A stretch of 64,000 nucleotides of DNA, from assembly GCA_002104905.1 (NCBI GenBank), contig MCFE01000483.1, positions 1 through 64,000 of the forward strand. Direction: 5' to 3'. The notes below the pieces were generated by a model, which searched no databases, was not told the DNA's origin, and saw only the letters and a program-made list of their open reading frames with translations. Position numbers and translations under genes: made by a program. Positions 22,701 through 34,734 of this stretch are shown here, piece after piece (within the stretch, counting starts at the first letter, position 1; every line of letters begins with the position of its first letter). The DNA is from Basidiobolus meristosporus CBS 931.73 (lineage: Eukaryota > Basidiobolomycota > Basidiobolomycetes > Basidiobolales > Basidiobolaceae).

Positions 22701-23778
22701 GACTAATAAATGTAGTGAAAATTTATAGACCATATACTTAAAATGGTTATGGGTAATTTGGGTCCCAGCCCCATCCATGGCCAGGATCGCGCCGATTGTT
22801 TGGTAGTCGTTGCCATAGAATGGAATTGAATCGGATATGTAACAGCAGAGCTTAGCAGAACCCAATGTGACTGTTGCCACGGACAACACCCAAAGCCCAA
22901 CTCTACCTTATCGCTCGTCCGCACCATCACTGAACACACACCCCTGTCCATGCAACCATTCCTTATCACCTCGCCATTAATAGCACGCCATTGCTATTGG
23001 TTCATGCTCTTCAGAGAGTCGCTTGTATTTATCCTGTATAACCTAGATACTAGGAGCGCCTTTTCAAGTATGTTGTGGAATGAATCAAGTGGGAGACTTA
23101 AATTACAGTTCATGACATCGGTCTCCTTGAAATTTCGACCACAAACATGCTGCAAGTTGCACAATGGATTGCTTAAGATGGGCAAGCAGAAATTAAGTGT
23201 CACTTGGAATGAATTTCCCAATAGACCGTTGTTCACTATATATAAATTCATGCCCATATCCGGCCCTCCCTACCTAATATGTACAGTGTCTTAATGACCT
23301 CCTCGAATTCTCAAACAGTGAGTGGATGGAAATTACTTGGATACCATTATTAACATGGCCTATTGGGAGTTGCGCTGGCAGGTGCTGGCAGAGCAAATGA
23401 CTAGAGGCTTCAGGATATTGTATTTCGGTGGAATGCGGTGCAATATCAGCTCCTCTTCCCCTCGCAAACAATCGAATTTGGCATATTTTCCAAGGATGGC
23501 TCAAGATCAAGATGAAAATTGCTCCCAAACAAATTGTAACACAAGATTCATGCCGGTTTTCTAGGTTACCAGCTCCTCAATGGATAAAGCGAAAACATAT
23601 AAATCCTACCGATTTTCGTTCTCAAAACTTGTTAAAGAACTGCACAAGACATATTTCGGTAGGTAAGGTTCGCTTTCTCAGCCCTAGCCCGTCTCAATCT
23701 TCAATCCTTCCAACCTCTCCTTCTTAAGCTCTGAGTCTTTGAGAGACCTTAGCGCCGCCTTTACTTTCTACGTTTAAT
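19723..23778. other. Gene-poor interval upstream of chitin synthase
   Basis: No complete gene recognised in about 4 kb. A protein-like frame at 20966-21202 (+) and an adjacent frame at 21178-21402 (+) ending CHQKRCCLPKTVYRLGKA are unassigned; the latter could be another eroded cysteine-rich secreted protein. Small frames on the minus strand (21600-21887, 22653-22969) have no motif. A TATA-like CATATAAATC near 23596-23605 is the likely chitin synthase promoter element. Confidence 0.3.
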
Positions 23779-26196
23779 ATGAGCAATTACCCGCAGCAGC
23801 CTTACTCGGATCATCCGTTGGCCTATGATGGCAGTGCCAATCATCCAGAGGACCCGTTTCAAGACCCACCCAACGCCAAACATCTAGAGGAGCTCTACAA
23901 TGCGAACATTGCCCCCCCTCCTGGGTCTCGAAGATATAGACAGTACATAGAGGATCGTCGTAAAAGTCTTCGTCATATCGAACTAACGTCGGGCAACTTG
24001 GTCATAGAGTGTCCAATTGCCGACAAGATTTTAGAGGGCGCCCCCAACCGAGGCGAAGAGTTCGATACGATGCGGTACACGGCGGCTACCTGTGACCCAA
24101 ATGACTTTCTTCTAAATAGATACACGTTACGCCAAGCAATCTACGGTCGCACAACCGAGCTGTTCATTGTCATGACCATGTACAACGAAGACGAGCAGCT
24201 GTTTGTCAAGACGTTCACCGGTGTCATTAAAAACATTCGTCATCTCTGCAACCGCTCCAAATCCAAGGTGTGGGGGAATGAGGGATGGAAGAAGTGTGTC
24301 GTCTGTGTGGTTGCCGATGGCCGCACCAAAGTCCACCCTCGAGTTCTCAAGGTCTTGGGTGCCATGGGCGCCTATCAAGAAGGGATAGCGCAGAGCTCGG
24401 TGAACGGGAAGAACGTCACTGCCCACATCTACGAGTACACCACTCAACTCTACATCGATGGCGATATGAAGGTGCATTCGATTACAGAGCAGGACTTTGT
24501 CCCGATTCAAATCGTCTTCTGTCTGAAAGAGAAGAATGCCAAGAAACTAAACTCGCATCGCTGGTTTTTCAATGCGTTTGCTCCGCTTCTCAATCCGAAT
24601 GTATGTATCCTACTGGATGTGGGTACTCGTCCAAGTGGAACTTCAATCTACCATCTATGGAAAGCCTTTGACCGCAACCCTAACGTTGGCGGTGCTTGTG
24701 GTGAGATCTGCGTCGAATTGGGGTCTGGCTGCTCCAATCTCTGGAACCCCTTGGTTGCGGCACAAAACTTCGAATACAAAATGAGCAACATCCTGGATAA
24801 GCCGCTGGAAAGTGTTTTCGGATACATCAGTGTCCTACCTGGTGCTTTCTCTGCCTACCGTTACGCGGCGTTAAAGAACACCTCTCCAGGGGTGGGGCCG
24901 CTTGCCTCGTACTTCAAGGGTGAGTCTATGCATGGAGCCGATGCCACTGGTGGCATCTTTGAAGCCAACATGTATCTTGCTGAGGATCGTATTTTGTGCT
25001 TCGAGCTGTGTGCCAAGAAGAACTGCAAATGGGTCCTGAAATACGTGAAGTCGGCCAAGGCTGAAACAGATGTACCGGATAATTGGCCAGAATTCATTTC
25101 ACAAAGACGTCGCTGGCTAAATGGCTCGCTGTTCGCTGCCTTCTTTGCCACGGCCCACTGGTTTCAAATCTGGAGAACAAATCATGGCATCTTCCGAAAG
25201 GCGCTGTTCATGGTTCAATTTATCTACAACGTGATCAATCTATTCTTCTCCTGGTTTGCTCTTGGTAACTTCTACCTCACGTTCTACTTCATGGGCCAAG
25301 AGAGCGTCAATGCGCAAAACAATGGCGAGCCGGATCCCTTCTTCGACCAGTCCAAATACGTGTACTCGATTGTGCGCGAGATTTTCCTTCTGGGCATCAT
25401 TGTTCAATTCGTCCTCTCGCTGGGAAATCGTCCACAGGGCTCGAAGATCATCTACCTCTTGTGCGTGTATTTGTTCGCCTTCGTGATGGCTATCATGCTA
25501 TACACTATTGGCTTCAATCTGACCATCTACTTCTCCGACCCCAACGTGTACAACAATTTGATGAAGCACCCGTTTACCAAAGAGACCGTGAATATCTTTA
25601 TCGCCGTTGCTTCTACCTATGGACTGTACTTCGTCTCATCGTTCCTATACTTTGAACCATGGCATATGTTCACTTCCTTCATTCAGTACATGTTCATCTT
25701 CCCATCCTATGTATGCATTCTCATGGTTTATGCGTTCTGTAACACCCACGATGTCTCCTGGGGAACCAAGGGTGATAACAACGCATCAGCCAATCTCGGC
25801 AATGTAACGTCGCTTACCAACAAGCAGGGAGTTGAGGTGGCCACTGTGGAGGTTCCTACTGAGAAACAGGATGTCAATGCCTTGTATTCCGAACTGCTCT
25901 CTGATCTTCAGGTCAAGCCAGAGCCGGAGAAACAACAAACGGATGCCGCAACCAAGCGTGAGGATTATTATCGTCTCTTCCGTACACGTACGGTGCTCGC
26001 TTGGATGTTTAGCAATGTCGTGTTGATTCTTGCTTTCCAATCGGATACGGTCAACGGTTGGATCAAGAGGCTAGCAGGTGACTACGTTAGCAGCCGGCCA
26101 TACCTTGATTTCATATTCTGGTCCATGGCTGCTATGTCAGCTTTCAAATTCATTGGATGCCTCACATATTTGTACCTGAGGATTATGTTTGGCTAA
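23779..26196 (+). CDS. CHS: Chitin synthase (class I-III type, GT2 family)
   Basis: Intact single-exon 805-residue enzyme that polymerises UDP-GlcNAc into chitin at the plasma membrane. After a Pro/Tyr-rich N-terminal tail (1-50), the GT2 domain shows the UDP-binding VVADGRTK (177-184), DVGTRP (280-285), the EDRIL acid motif (402-406) and the product-binding QRRRWLNGS (442-450). Multiple membrane segments follow: about 475-505, 533-548, 557-584, 604-625, 635-652, then two near the C-terminus (about 738-755 and 775-800). [11 protein letters not shown] (655-665) is the motif typical of classes I, II and III between the transmembrane blocks. No N-terminal myosin or cytochrome b5 domain is present, which excludes classes IV-VII. 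Length is slightly below the usual 850-1000 residues because of a short N-terminal tail. Confidence 0.97.
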   Translation: MSNYPQQPYSDHPLAYDGSANHPEDPFQDPPNAKHLEELYNANIAPPPGSRRYRQYIEDRRKSLRHIELTSGNLVIECPIADKILEGAPNRGEEFDTMRYTAATCDPNDFLLNRYTLRQAIYGRTTELFIVMTMYNEDEQLFVKTFTGVIKNIRHLCNRSKSKVWGNEGWKKCVVCVVADGRTKVHPRVLKVLGAMGAYQEGIAQSSVNGKNVTAHIYEYTTQLYIDGDMKVHSITEQDFVPIQIVFCLKEKNAKKLNSHRWFFNAFAPLLNPNVCILLDVGTRPSGTSIYHLWKAFDRNPNVGGACGEICVELGSGCSNLWNPLVAAQNFEYKMSNILDKPLESVFGYISVLPGAFSAYRYAALKNTSPGVGPLASYFKGESMHGADATGGIFEANMYLAEDRILCFELCAKKNCKWVLKYVKSAKAETDVPDNWPEFISQRRRWLNGSLFAAFFATAHWFQIWRTNHGIFRKALFMVQFIYNVINLFFSWFALGNFYLTFYFMGQESVNAQNNGEPDPFFDQSKYVYSIVREIFLLGIIVQFVLSLGNRPQGSKIIYLLCVYLFAFVMAIMLYTIGFNLTIYFSDPNVYNNLMKHPFTKETVNIFIAVASTYGLYFVSSFLYFEPWHMFTSFIQYMFIFPSYVCILMVYAFCNTHDVSWGTKGDNNASANLGNVTSLTNKQGVEVATVEVPTEKQDVNALYSELLSDLQVKPEPEKQQTDAATKREDYYRLFRTRTVLAWMFSNVVLILAFQSDTVNGWIKRLAGDYVSSRPYLDFIFWSMAAMSAFKFIGCLTYLYLRIMFG

Positions 26197-26809
26197 GGTT
26201 GAGCATGCCTTGTTAATATATACCTCTTACCAGTAGCTTGATGTTATGATTCGGACCAGATACATCAAGGCATTACCGTCTCCCCATCAATCCACTCATC
26301 CTGCACCTCATATCCAACATTCTTCCACAATAACTTACGCATGGATTATATTTATTGGATTTCTGCTTAGCATATCAAAGATCTACAAAGCATCTGTAAT
26401 ATTATCCCTTTGTCGGGAGGAAGTGATTGGTTGTACTGATACCTCGAATAAATCTGCTCTTTTCTCTTGAGCCTGGCCCGACAAAAGCGAGCGCAATGAA
26501 AAGCTACGGAGAGTGCAAACGAGGTGAAGTCGGATTAGCTCGCACCACCTCAATGCACCATCCAATTGGCTCGGGGGAAGATAGGCTGGTCAAGCGCTCA
26601 GGGGATTATTCTGATTCCATGATTTGGCGGTTCGGATCCACTCAGGGTCATGAGAACACCCAAGTAATACAGCTTAGTAGAAAAATTCATTCCATGTGAA
26701 GGCCACGTAAATGTTCAAGTCCAGTGTATATGGTCGCATGCCATATAAAGTGACTTTGATTATTTTTCAGTAACCACCGTTCCTTAAGGCAGGTGGTTTA
26801 CTCTCCAAA
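26197..26809. other. Intergenic between chitin synthase and phosphatase
   Basis: No gene. A TATA element CATATAAAG at 26742-26750 lies about 65 bp upstream of the phosphatase ATG. Confidence 0.5.
26742..26750 (+). promoter_or_regulatory. TATA box of the histidine phosphatase gene
   Basis: CCATATAAAG, about 65 bp before the ATG at 26810, the same spacing as the TATA elements before the secreted proteins and cyclin 4. Confidence 0.5.
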
Positions 26810-27685
26810 ATGGAGCACACTTCCATACCCAATTTAGCCTGTTATTTTGCTCGACATGGAGAGCGTATAGACCATATAGATAGCGCCTGGGCCGAAACGT
26901 CGAGTACTCCTTTTGACCCGCCCCTAAGTAACGAGGGGTTTGTTCAAGCGAAAGCGACAGGGATACATATCGCAGACATAGAATACCGTTTGTCCAGAGA
27001 AGCCTCGTGCGAAGACCAACCTGTGACAATGCAATTCATCACTTCTCCATTCAAACGTTGTGTGCAGACTGCTCTCAGTATAGGCGCCGGCTTAATCCAA
27101 CGTAACAAGGAGCTGCTATCCCAAGGGAAAATCTCAAGTCTGCCAGTTGTCGACCACCTGCTAAATATCGAACCAGGGATTGGAGAGTGGATGTCGGAGG
27201 ACTATGCATTTATTCAGCAGGCTACATCAGCAATTGTCACTTCTAGGCAAACTGAGCTGCAGCGGGGCGTGTATACTGTAACGGGTCAGGAGAAGCCAGA
27301 GGCAATCCCGTTTGTGATCAACTGGGACTACAAACCGGCCAGAAGTGAACTCGCTGCTTTCCCGGAAACGTTTGGGAAAATGTGTAAGAGAATACAAGGA
27401 ACTTTTGAAAGTATCGTGTCGAACGTCGTGGGGGACACCGATCGTACCAACGCTTCCGTATCAATGGAGGGCCGGCCACGCACCATCTTGATATTTATCA
27501 CCCACGGGGCAGTCATCAAGCCGTTGCTCTATTATACAGTACACCAATATGCCTTACCCAACATACATTACTGTTGTTTATCCAGAGTTCATGTCGATGA
27601 TGTTGTGGACTCCGAAACCGCTGATTCGTTGGCCAAATCTTTATCCTGGAGAGCGGATCTACTCGTCACGACCTCACACCTTTGA
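26810..27685 (+). CDS. Histidine phosphatase superfamily protein (phosphoglycerate-mutase-like fold)
   Basis: Intact single-exon 291-residue protein. Catalytic RHG motif ARHGER at residues 14-19 (nucleophile His16), second Arg in SPFKRC (R83), catalytic Glu in the GIGEW segment (123-127), and second His in FITHGAV (H232). GIGEW and the long insertion after it are seen in the eukaryotic branch-1 group that includes UBASH3/Sts and the TFIIIC subunit Tfc7. FDPPLSNEGFVQA matches the usual substrate-side PLSxxGxxQA. Likely a phosphatase; the substrate (protein phosphotyrosine, small molecule or none) cannot be told. No signal peptide, no membrane segment. Confidence 0.88.
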   Translation: MEHTSIPNLACYFARHGERIDHIDSAWAETSSTPFDPPLSNEGFVQAKATGIHIADIEYRLSREASCEDQPVTMQFITSPFKRCVQTALSIGAGLIQRNKELLSQGKISSLPVVDHLLNIEPGIGEWMSEDYAFIQQATSAIVTSRQTELQRGVYTVTGQEKPEAIPFVINWDYKPARSELAAFPETFGKMCKRIQGTFESIVSNVVGDTDRTNASVSMEGRPRTILIFITHGAVIKPLLYYTVHQYALPNIHYCCLSRVHVDDVVDSETADSLAKSLSWRADLLVTTSHL

Positions 27686-28587
27686 ATTCTGGTACGCTGT
27701 GCCCCCTCTTCGCTTACCGAAGGGATAAATATAGATACCTAAACCTATACTAGTTGTATTGTTCTTGATTATCATTCGGATCATGTCGCTCATAGATTCC
27801 AAACCTCTCCGACGGGAGGGAGGCTTGTCCTTCGATGCTCTATTACCTGCCAAGTGGATGATTGAATGCCATGTCGAGGTACCAGTAACCCTTTTACATA
27901 AGGAAGATGGAATAAAGACATTACTATTGCTGAACACAAACCATGGTATGTAGACCAAATCATTGGAATTGCCGGATCCTGATTTTTGTTCCCCAATTCC
28001 CACCGCCATTGCAGCGAGTCTTCGCTCATGAAAGCTACACCAAACATCCAGCAAGTAAACCATTCCGTGTCGGAATAGTCATCTCTACTAGATTGTACGA
28101 AAGGTTTCGGAATTGTTAAGTGCACTGGTTTTATGTTGGTCAGTCAATCCCTAACTGGTGAGGTGACTCTTTGTGATACCACGTGTGAGCGCCCTAGAGC
28201 CCATCGGTATATTGCGAACCCATAAAGGAGGATTCCCTCACTCAAGTAACATCCATCACTGCATGCAGAGAATCATACATCAAGTTGGACTGTTATTTAA
28301 TTAGCGGATATACAAACGTTGCGTGTTTAACATAGAACTCTCGCGAAAAAGATCTCAGCAAATGGATGTACATACAACATGTGCAATGAAATCTTCATAT
28401 ATTAAGGAGTGGGCCGGCACCACCATAAAATGCAACGGACATCGCCGTGTCAATCAGGGATTGAACAGAGCGCAGCATAAAGCGTTCTAAGGGAAGAAAA
28501 GGTTGACAAAACACATATTACACAGGTACAAAAGCAACGAAATCAAAGTATTATATAATCTCCTTGCATTAAGTGGTTATGGAGCAC
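27686..28587. other. Intergenic, convergent genes
   Basis: Region between the 3' ends of the phosphatase (+) and cyclin 3 (-). Open frames at 27674-28063 (-) and 27759-27953 (+) overlap each other and have no recognisable features. Confidence 0.35.
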
Positions 28588-29492
28588 CTAGAGCGGGAGG
28601 ACCCCTCGAAACGACTCGGCCCTTCTTACGGTCATTGTGAAGTTCTGCCTGGCAAATTCAATCTCTTGTTCATATACAGAGTCATACTTGCTGGCTTTCC
28701 AAGTGTTCATCTTCAGCCCATGGATCTGAATCCGAACCGAACGAATTCTGCCGCCATAGCTGGAGTTCCTGGTGGCCATTTTGTTCTTGCCAGAGATCGA
28801 GACATAATCATTACATTCGTGGTGCGGCTTCTTCCCATGATCCCTGGCGATAAAGTGGTAGGCCTCGTTGAGAAGCTCCGCATTCCAAAACTCGTATTCT
28901 TCGGTGGAGACGTGAAGATGATACTTGATACAACCGAGAAATTCCAGCTCTAGATCATTCACCTGGGACAGTTCTAAATTAGTGTAACGAGCCCAATCCA
29001 TATTCAGTGGGCTTTTTTCTTGATGATATTTGGAGGCAGCTATCAAGGCTCCGATGAAGGTGTTTCTGGCAAAATATAACCGATCGTCGTGGTTGCAATT
29101 CATCAGGGCCAAGTGCGAGTCGAATTCATGAACATCTATCTCCTCAAACAGTGGGGAAGTCAAAGCCAGCTCTTCTAAACAGTATCCGCCGTAGGGATCA
29201 TAATATTGACCTAGCATATTGCTTTGGATTGTTCCACGTAATTTATACAGATAATACAGCGAGAGCACGACGGTGGATGGATATACTTGCGAGGCCTTCA
29301 CTGTCTCTCGAATGAAGCTACGGAATACCAGACGTTTCGTGCGTGATATTGAGCTCAACGGGTGCCATATGTTTTCAATCACATACTCCACTGCCTCTAT
29401 ACGAATCCGTTAGAAAACCTGGGTTGGTAATCGGTCAAGGCTCTAGGATACTAACCAACTAGCGACTCTAATCCACTTCCGGTGTAGTGCAT
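28588..29492 (-). CDS. Pcl-type cyclin-like protein 3 (two exons)
   Basis: 281-residue protein from exons 29492-29456 and 29396-28588. The 59-bp intron at 29455-29397 has GTTAGT, a CTAAC branch-like site and ATAG. Exon 1 supplies the only plausible ATG (MHYTGSGLESLV); the long frame itself has none near its start. The cyclin box, about 20-170, contains RLVFRSFIRETVKASQVYPS, VVLSLYYLYKLRGT, then FARNTFIGALIAASKYHQEK and LELSQVNDLELEFLGCIKYH, the Pcl-family helix 5 signature. A divergent acidic insertion (about 65-100) separates helices 2 and 3. The C-terminal 80 residues are basic and unlike the other three copies. Confidence 0.75.
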
Positions 29493-31131
29493 TTTTTTTC
29501 TTCCAACTTCGACGTGCGTGCTTTGTTCAAAGAGAGTTGAGCACAAAGGGTAAAACAAACAATTTCACCAAAGCGAGGGAAGGCCTTTTAGCTTTCTCTG
29601 CTCCTATGGAACCTTCACTCCTGGTGTTTGATGTGATGGACAGCCTCCAAATCTTCAGAAATACTTGTTGTCGAAGTGGCAAAGGCAGTAAAGTATCAGA
29701 ATCCGTCTGGGATGTGAGATGATTGAAAGGGCGTACTGGTGACTTGCTCCAATGAGGCCATTTAAATATGAGGCTGTGATCAAATATGCACATGTGACTT
29801 GGGAAATATCATGAACACGGAGTTCCTAATTTGGAAAGGATTCATATAATCCTTCAAAAGATTTAGAAAAGTTCTCAAACCAATGGCTATCTCATGGTCA
29901 TTCCAAGTATCATTCATCACTCGGCATCCGATTCGTCATCTGCAGCAATTCAGTAGTTCGTATTGCAAATGAGAAGATATGTAGATGATATAAGGATAAT
30001 ACAATGATGCCATCTGTCTGGAAATTAAGCAGAGCTATCCACGAATGAATCTGTCTGAATCTCTGGACCTTGCTGGGTTCAACCACTGCCAATGTTGGAG
30101 CATCGACAAAGACTCGTAAGCGCACCCCGTGAGTAGCATCCATTCTTGCAGTCTCAGACAAAGCTGGGAATGCGTGAGCCGGTTGGTAAAACCGGGTAAC
30201 CATTACGTAGCTGTTTACCAACGGCCAAATGGTGCTGCACATACACGGGCCTGGTAGTATTTCCACGCCAGGCGCAACCCAAGCGTCAAATACCCTATTC
30301 TCTATACAGCATGGTTTCAATCATTGTCCTCCGGCACGAGGCCAACTGCTGTCCAGATTGTGGAAAGTAGGGGCTGACCCAATCTGGTTATGCTATTTTG
30401 TTATGAACAGGTGTGATGTTTCCACAACCTGTTTCCTTTCCCCTTGAAGTTACGAAACCACCATTCCTGGAGTTTGTATACGATACATCACCTTGGCTGT
30501 TCCCTACGCCCTAGCGACTCCGGATCAATGAGCATGGCATTAAATCAACGGTCGCTTTCTTTGTTGATCAATCTGGCTGTAGCATGCCTGAATACACGAG
30601 TCGGCACATGGAATCAACGGCCAAGTGATGCCATCAGGTGTGAGGCTGTTACCCAAACCAAGTTAGCATGCAGAATTCTATTGTTCATTGAGAGTCCAGG
30701 AGGGTTGAACCGGTATCTGTACAGCAATCGATCAGGCCACTCCTATTCACAGATCATGACTGTTGAAAACATCAATGAAGCAAAATGATCCATCAACATG
30801 CCATTTGAGGCAGATCTGATTTGCTGATCCCCAAGAAGCCAGGTGATTTTTCAGTTCATTGCAGTCCGCATCAGCCAGACCCATGCCGATGACTCACCAT
30901 GCTACAATCCCACTCCGTTCTCAGTGGACTTGTGGGCATACATGTGTGCCATGGCACATACAGTATGTGAATTAGATACAATCTCCATCACACCCATATA
31001 TGTCAATCGACATGTTCTTAATGGTAGTTTATTTGATAGTTCCAGGAATGAGAGCCAGCGCCCTCTGGCTCATAAAAAGCAAAGTCGACAGGGAGACGTA
31101 CTCATATATAGCAAGATGAGCAATGGTAGAA
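29493..31131. other. Intergenic, no complete gene
   Basis: About 1.6 kb. Frames at 29527-29793 (-), 29910-30320 (-) and 30444-30788 (+) lack motifs. Part of 30500-30620 reads as protein-like in one plus frame but is closed by stops on both sides; possibly a relic. Confidence 0.3.
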
Positions 31132-31860
31132 TTAACGGTTGCCTAGACAATGGTTTGGTCAGTACAATGCGAATCACCCGGTTCACTCTTCGCCACTTAC
31201 TCTTTGCGACACGCTCCAACTCGTCCTTCTTCTTGATGGCGTAGCTGTTGGAGGAGCCCTTGGCAGCATTGATGAGCTCATCAGCTAAGCACTCGGCGAT
31301 GGTCTTGACATTTCTGAACGCTGATTCACGGGTTCCGGTGGTCAACAAATGAATAGATTGATTAACCCTTCTCAAGGGAGAGACATCGACGGCTTGTCTA
31401 CGGACGGTACCGGAGCTACCGATACGAGTAGAGTCTTCACGAGGTCCAGAGTTGATAATGGCATCGATAAGAACTTGAACGGGGTTTTGGTCGGTAAGAA
31501 GGTTGATGATCTCAAAGGCGTGTTTGACGATGCGAACAGCCATAAGCTTCTTGCCGTTGTTGCGGCCGTGCATCATGAGCGAATTGGTCAAACGTTCAAC
31601 AATTGGGCACTTGAATGATTCGAATGGTTAGATAAAAATGGCGGCGACTATCTGTATTGCTCCAATATCATTATACATACCTGAGCCTTTCTGAATTTCT
31701 TGGTGGCATATCTGCCAGCAGTGTGTGGCAAATACACAGGAGATCTAACCTGAACGTAGTCGGTCAGAGAAATATCCTTGATTTCAAGATCTTCATAAGT
31801 CCATTTGTTAAAAAGGAGAACGCTTTGTGAAGCTGTGGTGATTTCAGCAGGGAGGGCCAT
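31132..31860 (-). CDS. RPS5: 40S ribosomal protein S5 (uS7), three exons
   Basis: 199-residue small-subunit protein uS7, which binds the 3' major domain of 18S rRNA and the E-site/mRNA exit region. Exons: 31860-31681 (ends KKFRKAQ), 31609-31201 (starts [20 protein letters not shown]) and 31142-31132. Introns are 71 bp (GTATGT...TTCAAG, branch CTAAC) and 58 bp (GTAAGT...CTAG). The last exon is only 11 nt and supplies most of the invariant C-terminal SNR plus TAA. The family signatures [20 protein letters not shown] and [10 protein letters not shown] are intact. A good 3' splice site (TTGTTAACAG) lies 12 nt before the ATG, so an intron in the 5' leader is likely, as in many ribosomal protein genes. 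Confidence 0.97.
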
Positions 31861-32558
31861 ATTCCGTTTCACCTGTTAACAAGAGATAGTAATATTCAGC
31901 ATCAATGATACGTCTTGTGGATGGATGCATGCAATGCGAGATGGATTTCATGGCAGAAAATGGCAACATGAAACTAAAAATTGCGTACGCTTCAAAAACC
32001 GCACTAACCGTTGTATTGGATGACCGTTGGAAAAGAGGGTTCGCATTCCACGGGGCAGTGAATTTTGTTCATTTCTCGATCAATTCAGAACCAATGAAGT
32101 CTGATTGAATAGAATTGATTCAATAGGCGACAAAAGCGCAACCATCCATTAATTTGAAGTTCCTAATTATCCACGACTCATGCTGCCAAAAATGTGCGAT
32201 CGATATTTACAATATTTTATGGTTAAATCTTTGTCATTAGCAGGTACTGAGATTGAGATGCCTAATCCTTGGGTAGTCTATCAACCATGATTTCCGGATT
32301 CCATCGAGCGATACGCTATTGCACCTAGACATCCTGTGCACTGAATACAACAAAGCCTCCCACATCTGAAGATTGAAATCATTTGTTGCCGCAGTAGATC
32401 CCTCCAATTCAAATCCTCGAAACTCTATTCAATTAAATACTATGCAGGAAGGATGTACGATATCTGTAGTATCATGTAGTTCGGTTCATTTCAAGGTACA
32501 ATACAGTTCGATAAGCACATACTAAGTATACTTGCACTCGAGGGGAATTAGCTGCGCA
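31861..32558. other. Intergenic between RPS5 and orphan gene
   Basis: Contains the presumed leader and promoter of RPS5 (-) and the 3' flank of the orphan gene (-). No coding sequence recognised; a 67-codon frame at 31905-32108 (+) overlaps the RPS5 leader and is probably chance. Confidence 0.35.
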
Positions 32559-34245
32559 TTAGATGTTTTCTGAAGTTGGGTTTGGTTTTGCGGTGATACC
32601 TGCGAGTGGATCTGCAATACTGAAGAGATAGCCTTCACCATTGTGACCGTATAAACTTTGTTGATCCTCGTTGCATTCTTTCAGGGGGTCGGATGCACTA
32701 TGTTGTTTCAAGGAGTTAGGCAAAGGGAACTTCTACTTTATTGTCCATGTATGTATACCTGACTAAGTTCAACGTCTCATACACAGGGTGAGATCCAAAA
32801 GTACTATGGAATTGTGATACATCAGAAAATGGGTCCGATGTGAGGTCAGTTGCCTAGAATTTCATTATTAGTTGAGGAGTTTGATTGAAAAAACAATGGC
32901 TTCCTACCGTGATGGCGGAGTCGCACAGAGGCGTACTGCCATAGTCTGTGTAACTTGCAGCTTGTGATCTAGTTGTAAAACGCTATTACCAAATCATCAG
33001 AGTCAGCTTGTCGTATACTCCTTCAGGAATACAGGCAGAGCTTACTTGGTAGGCAGTGTCATATATGGAGTAGGATGCTGATGTAGAACCATCGATGTCG
33101 CACAAATAACCATCAGAACCATCGAATGGTGGGATATCAGAATATAGCAAATACATATCATCCTCATCTATAATTGGCAATGTTTGAAGTTGATCAGTTG
33201 AGACAAAGACTTGAGCAGTATCTTCAAAATATGATAGTTCCCCGCCTGACTCCAACGGATCAGTAATCAGGTCGAAAAATGGAGAATACAGAGATCCAAG
33301 CTGCGTGCTGTATGGGTCACTAGAGCATGGACCTTCAATAAGTGGTCCTGTCTCGACGGTTGTTGGTGATATGGTTGCTTTGTGAATACTTGTGCTTGCA
33401 TGTGTGGTTTCCGCTTCGCCATGGCGATAAAAATGACTTCCGGATGTCTGTGCATAGCCACTGTGAGGCTGGACATGATACAAATTACACTCTATCAATG
33501 TATCTAGGTTCGCATGCTCAAATGTGTTTATACACCTTGCGTTATTGTCCTCTGATTCAGGGTTTTGGCACGTCACACTTTTAGAACGTACAATTGATTT
33601 ACTCTTATAGTTTGATCTACAGGATAGTAAACCAGGTTTCGAAACCCTGAATCTTGAGACTCCTGGTTGAGTATGCAATGGTCGACTTCTGCGTGATTTG
33701 TAGGAATTTTCTCTTCTAAAATCTTTCACACTGCTCCCGATAACAAGGTTTCGAGAAAGAATGACTCGGGCTGGTTCAGTAACAGCGATTTTCCGAAACT
33801 GCTTTGGATGTTTCTTTGAAGTTGGCATGTATTGTTTTTTGACTCTTTTAAAAGCATTCCCAAGTGCATGCTTCAATCCGTTGAGACTGTTGGAGCAACT
33901 TTTGTTTTCACCTATTGATGGGTGTAAGTGTTGAGGTGGATACTTGCTCGGAATGCCTGGGCTAAGTCTCTGTGACCGAACACCAACCGATGAAGCAGAC
34001 GAGAGAGTACTGTTCTTCCCCGATTTCCCTTCATCATTGCGGTGTTGGATCCTATTCCGGGAACACCGCTTTACAGTATGTTTTCGTGGAGGTTTCGAGC
34101 TATTGTGATAGAAGGGCAGGGGTACTCTTGGATTAGGGATTATAAAGCTGCTTCTTCTGCTGTTGGTTTTAAAAGGAGAGGTAATTGGCTCGATTTTGCC
34201 AGTGGAAGCTTTCCGATCAGCACTTTTGATGGGGATATGTTCCAT
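32559..34245 (-). CDS. Orphan 502-residue protein, basic N-half and acidic C-half (four exons)
   Basis: Not recognised. Exons: 34245-33046, 32982-32908, 32853-32759 and 32697-32559. Introns are 63, 54 and 61 bp, each with GT, AG and a plausible branch site, and phases join without a stop. Residues 1-250 are Ser/Arg/Lys-rich and look disordered (for example KPPRKHTVKRCSRNR, SYKSRRSRPLH). About 125-160 is a Lys-rich helix-prone stretch (LKHALGNAFKRVKKQYM). Residues 330-400 are acidic with aromatic residues (LPIIDEDDMYLLYSDIPPFD), a composition seen in transcriptional activation regions. No signal peptide, membrane segment or known domain. A nuclear or chromatin-associated regulator would fit, but this is inference from composition only. 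Confidence 0.65.
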
Positions 34246-34734
34246 ATATGCTGAGGAAGGAGTGTGGATATTCGCCGTCGAGTTTTCAACTTTGCTTGGG
34301 GGTTATAATACTAGTAGTAAAAGATGGAGGCTTTCAAACCCAAGTGTCAGGCTAGGACTGGGTATAAGCAAGGTCAACATCCAAAAATGTGGTAAGGACG
34401 GTCCAACCAATTTCGGACACTGTCCCGGCTCGTGGAATCACAGCTTTTGGATGATATGCCACGATGGGTGATATATACTTTCCACCAATTTCATTGGATA
34501 GATTCCGAATATTGCTCAGCATGCAGATGCTGCGGTTAGCCCGCCATCTAGGATAACAGACCGGATGCAATTAAAGAGATCATGATCAAATAATATCAAC
34601 GGCTAAGGATCTTGTTTCAATGCTCAGCAAGAGGTTTATTGTTTGAATGCTTGGGCTATACTAAAGAAATAGGCTGGAATATGTATACATAAGGTGGAAG
34701 ACTTTTTGGTGATCAATCATTGAATAGTACAAGT
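34246..34734. other. Intergenic between orphan gene and reductase fusion
   Basis: No gene recognised; holds the promoter of the orphan gene and the 3' flank of the reductase fusion (both on the minus strand). Confidence 0.4.

Noticed and set aside
24127-24510. 127-codon minus-strand frame and other long frames inside chitin synthase
   Set aside because: Antisense shadows of the strongly conserved chitin synthase frame.
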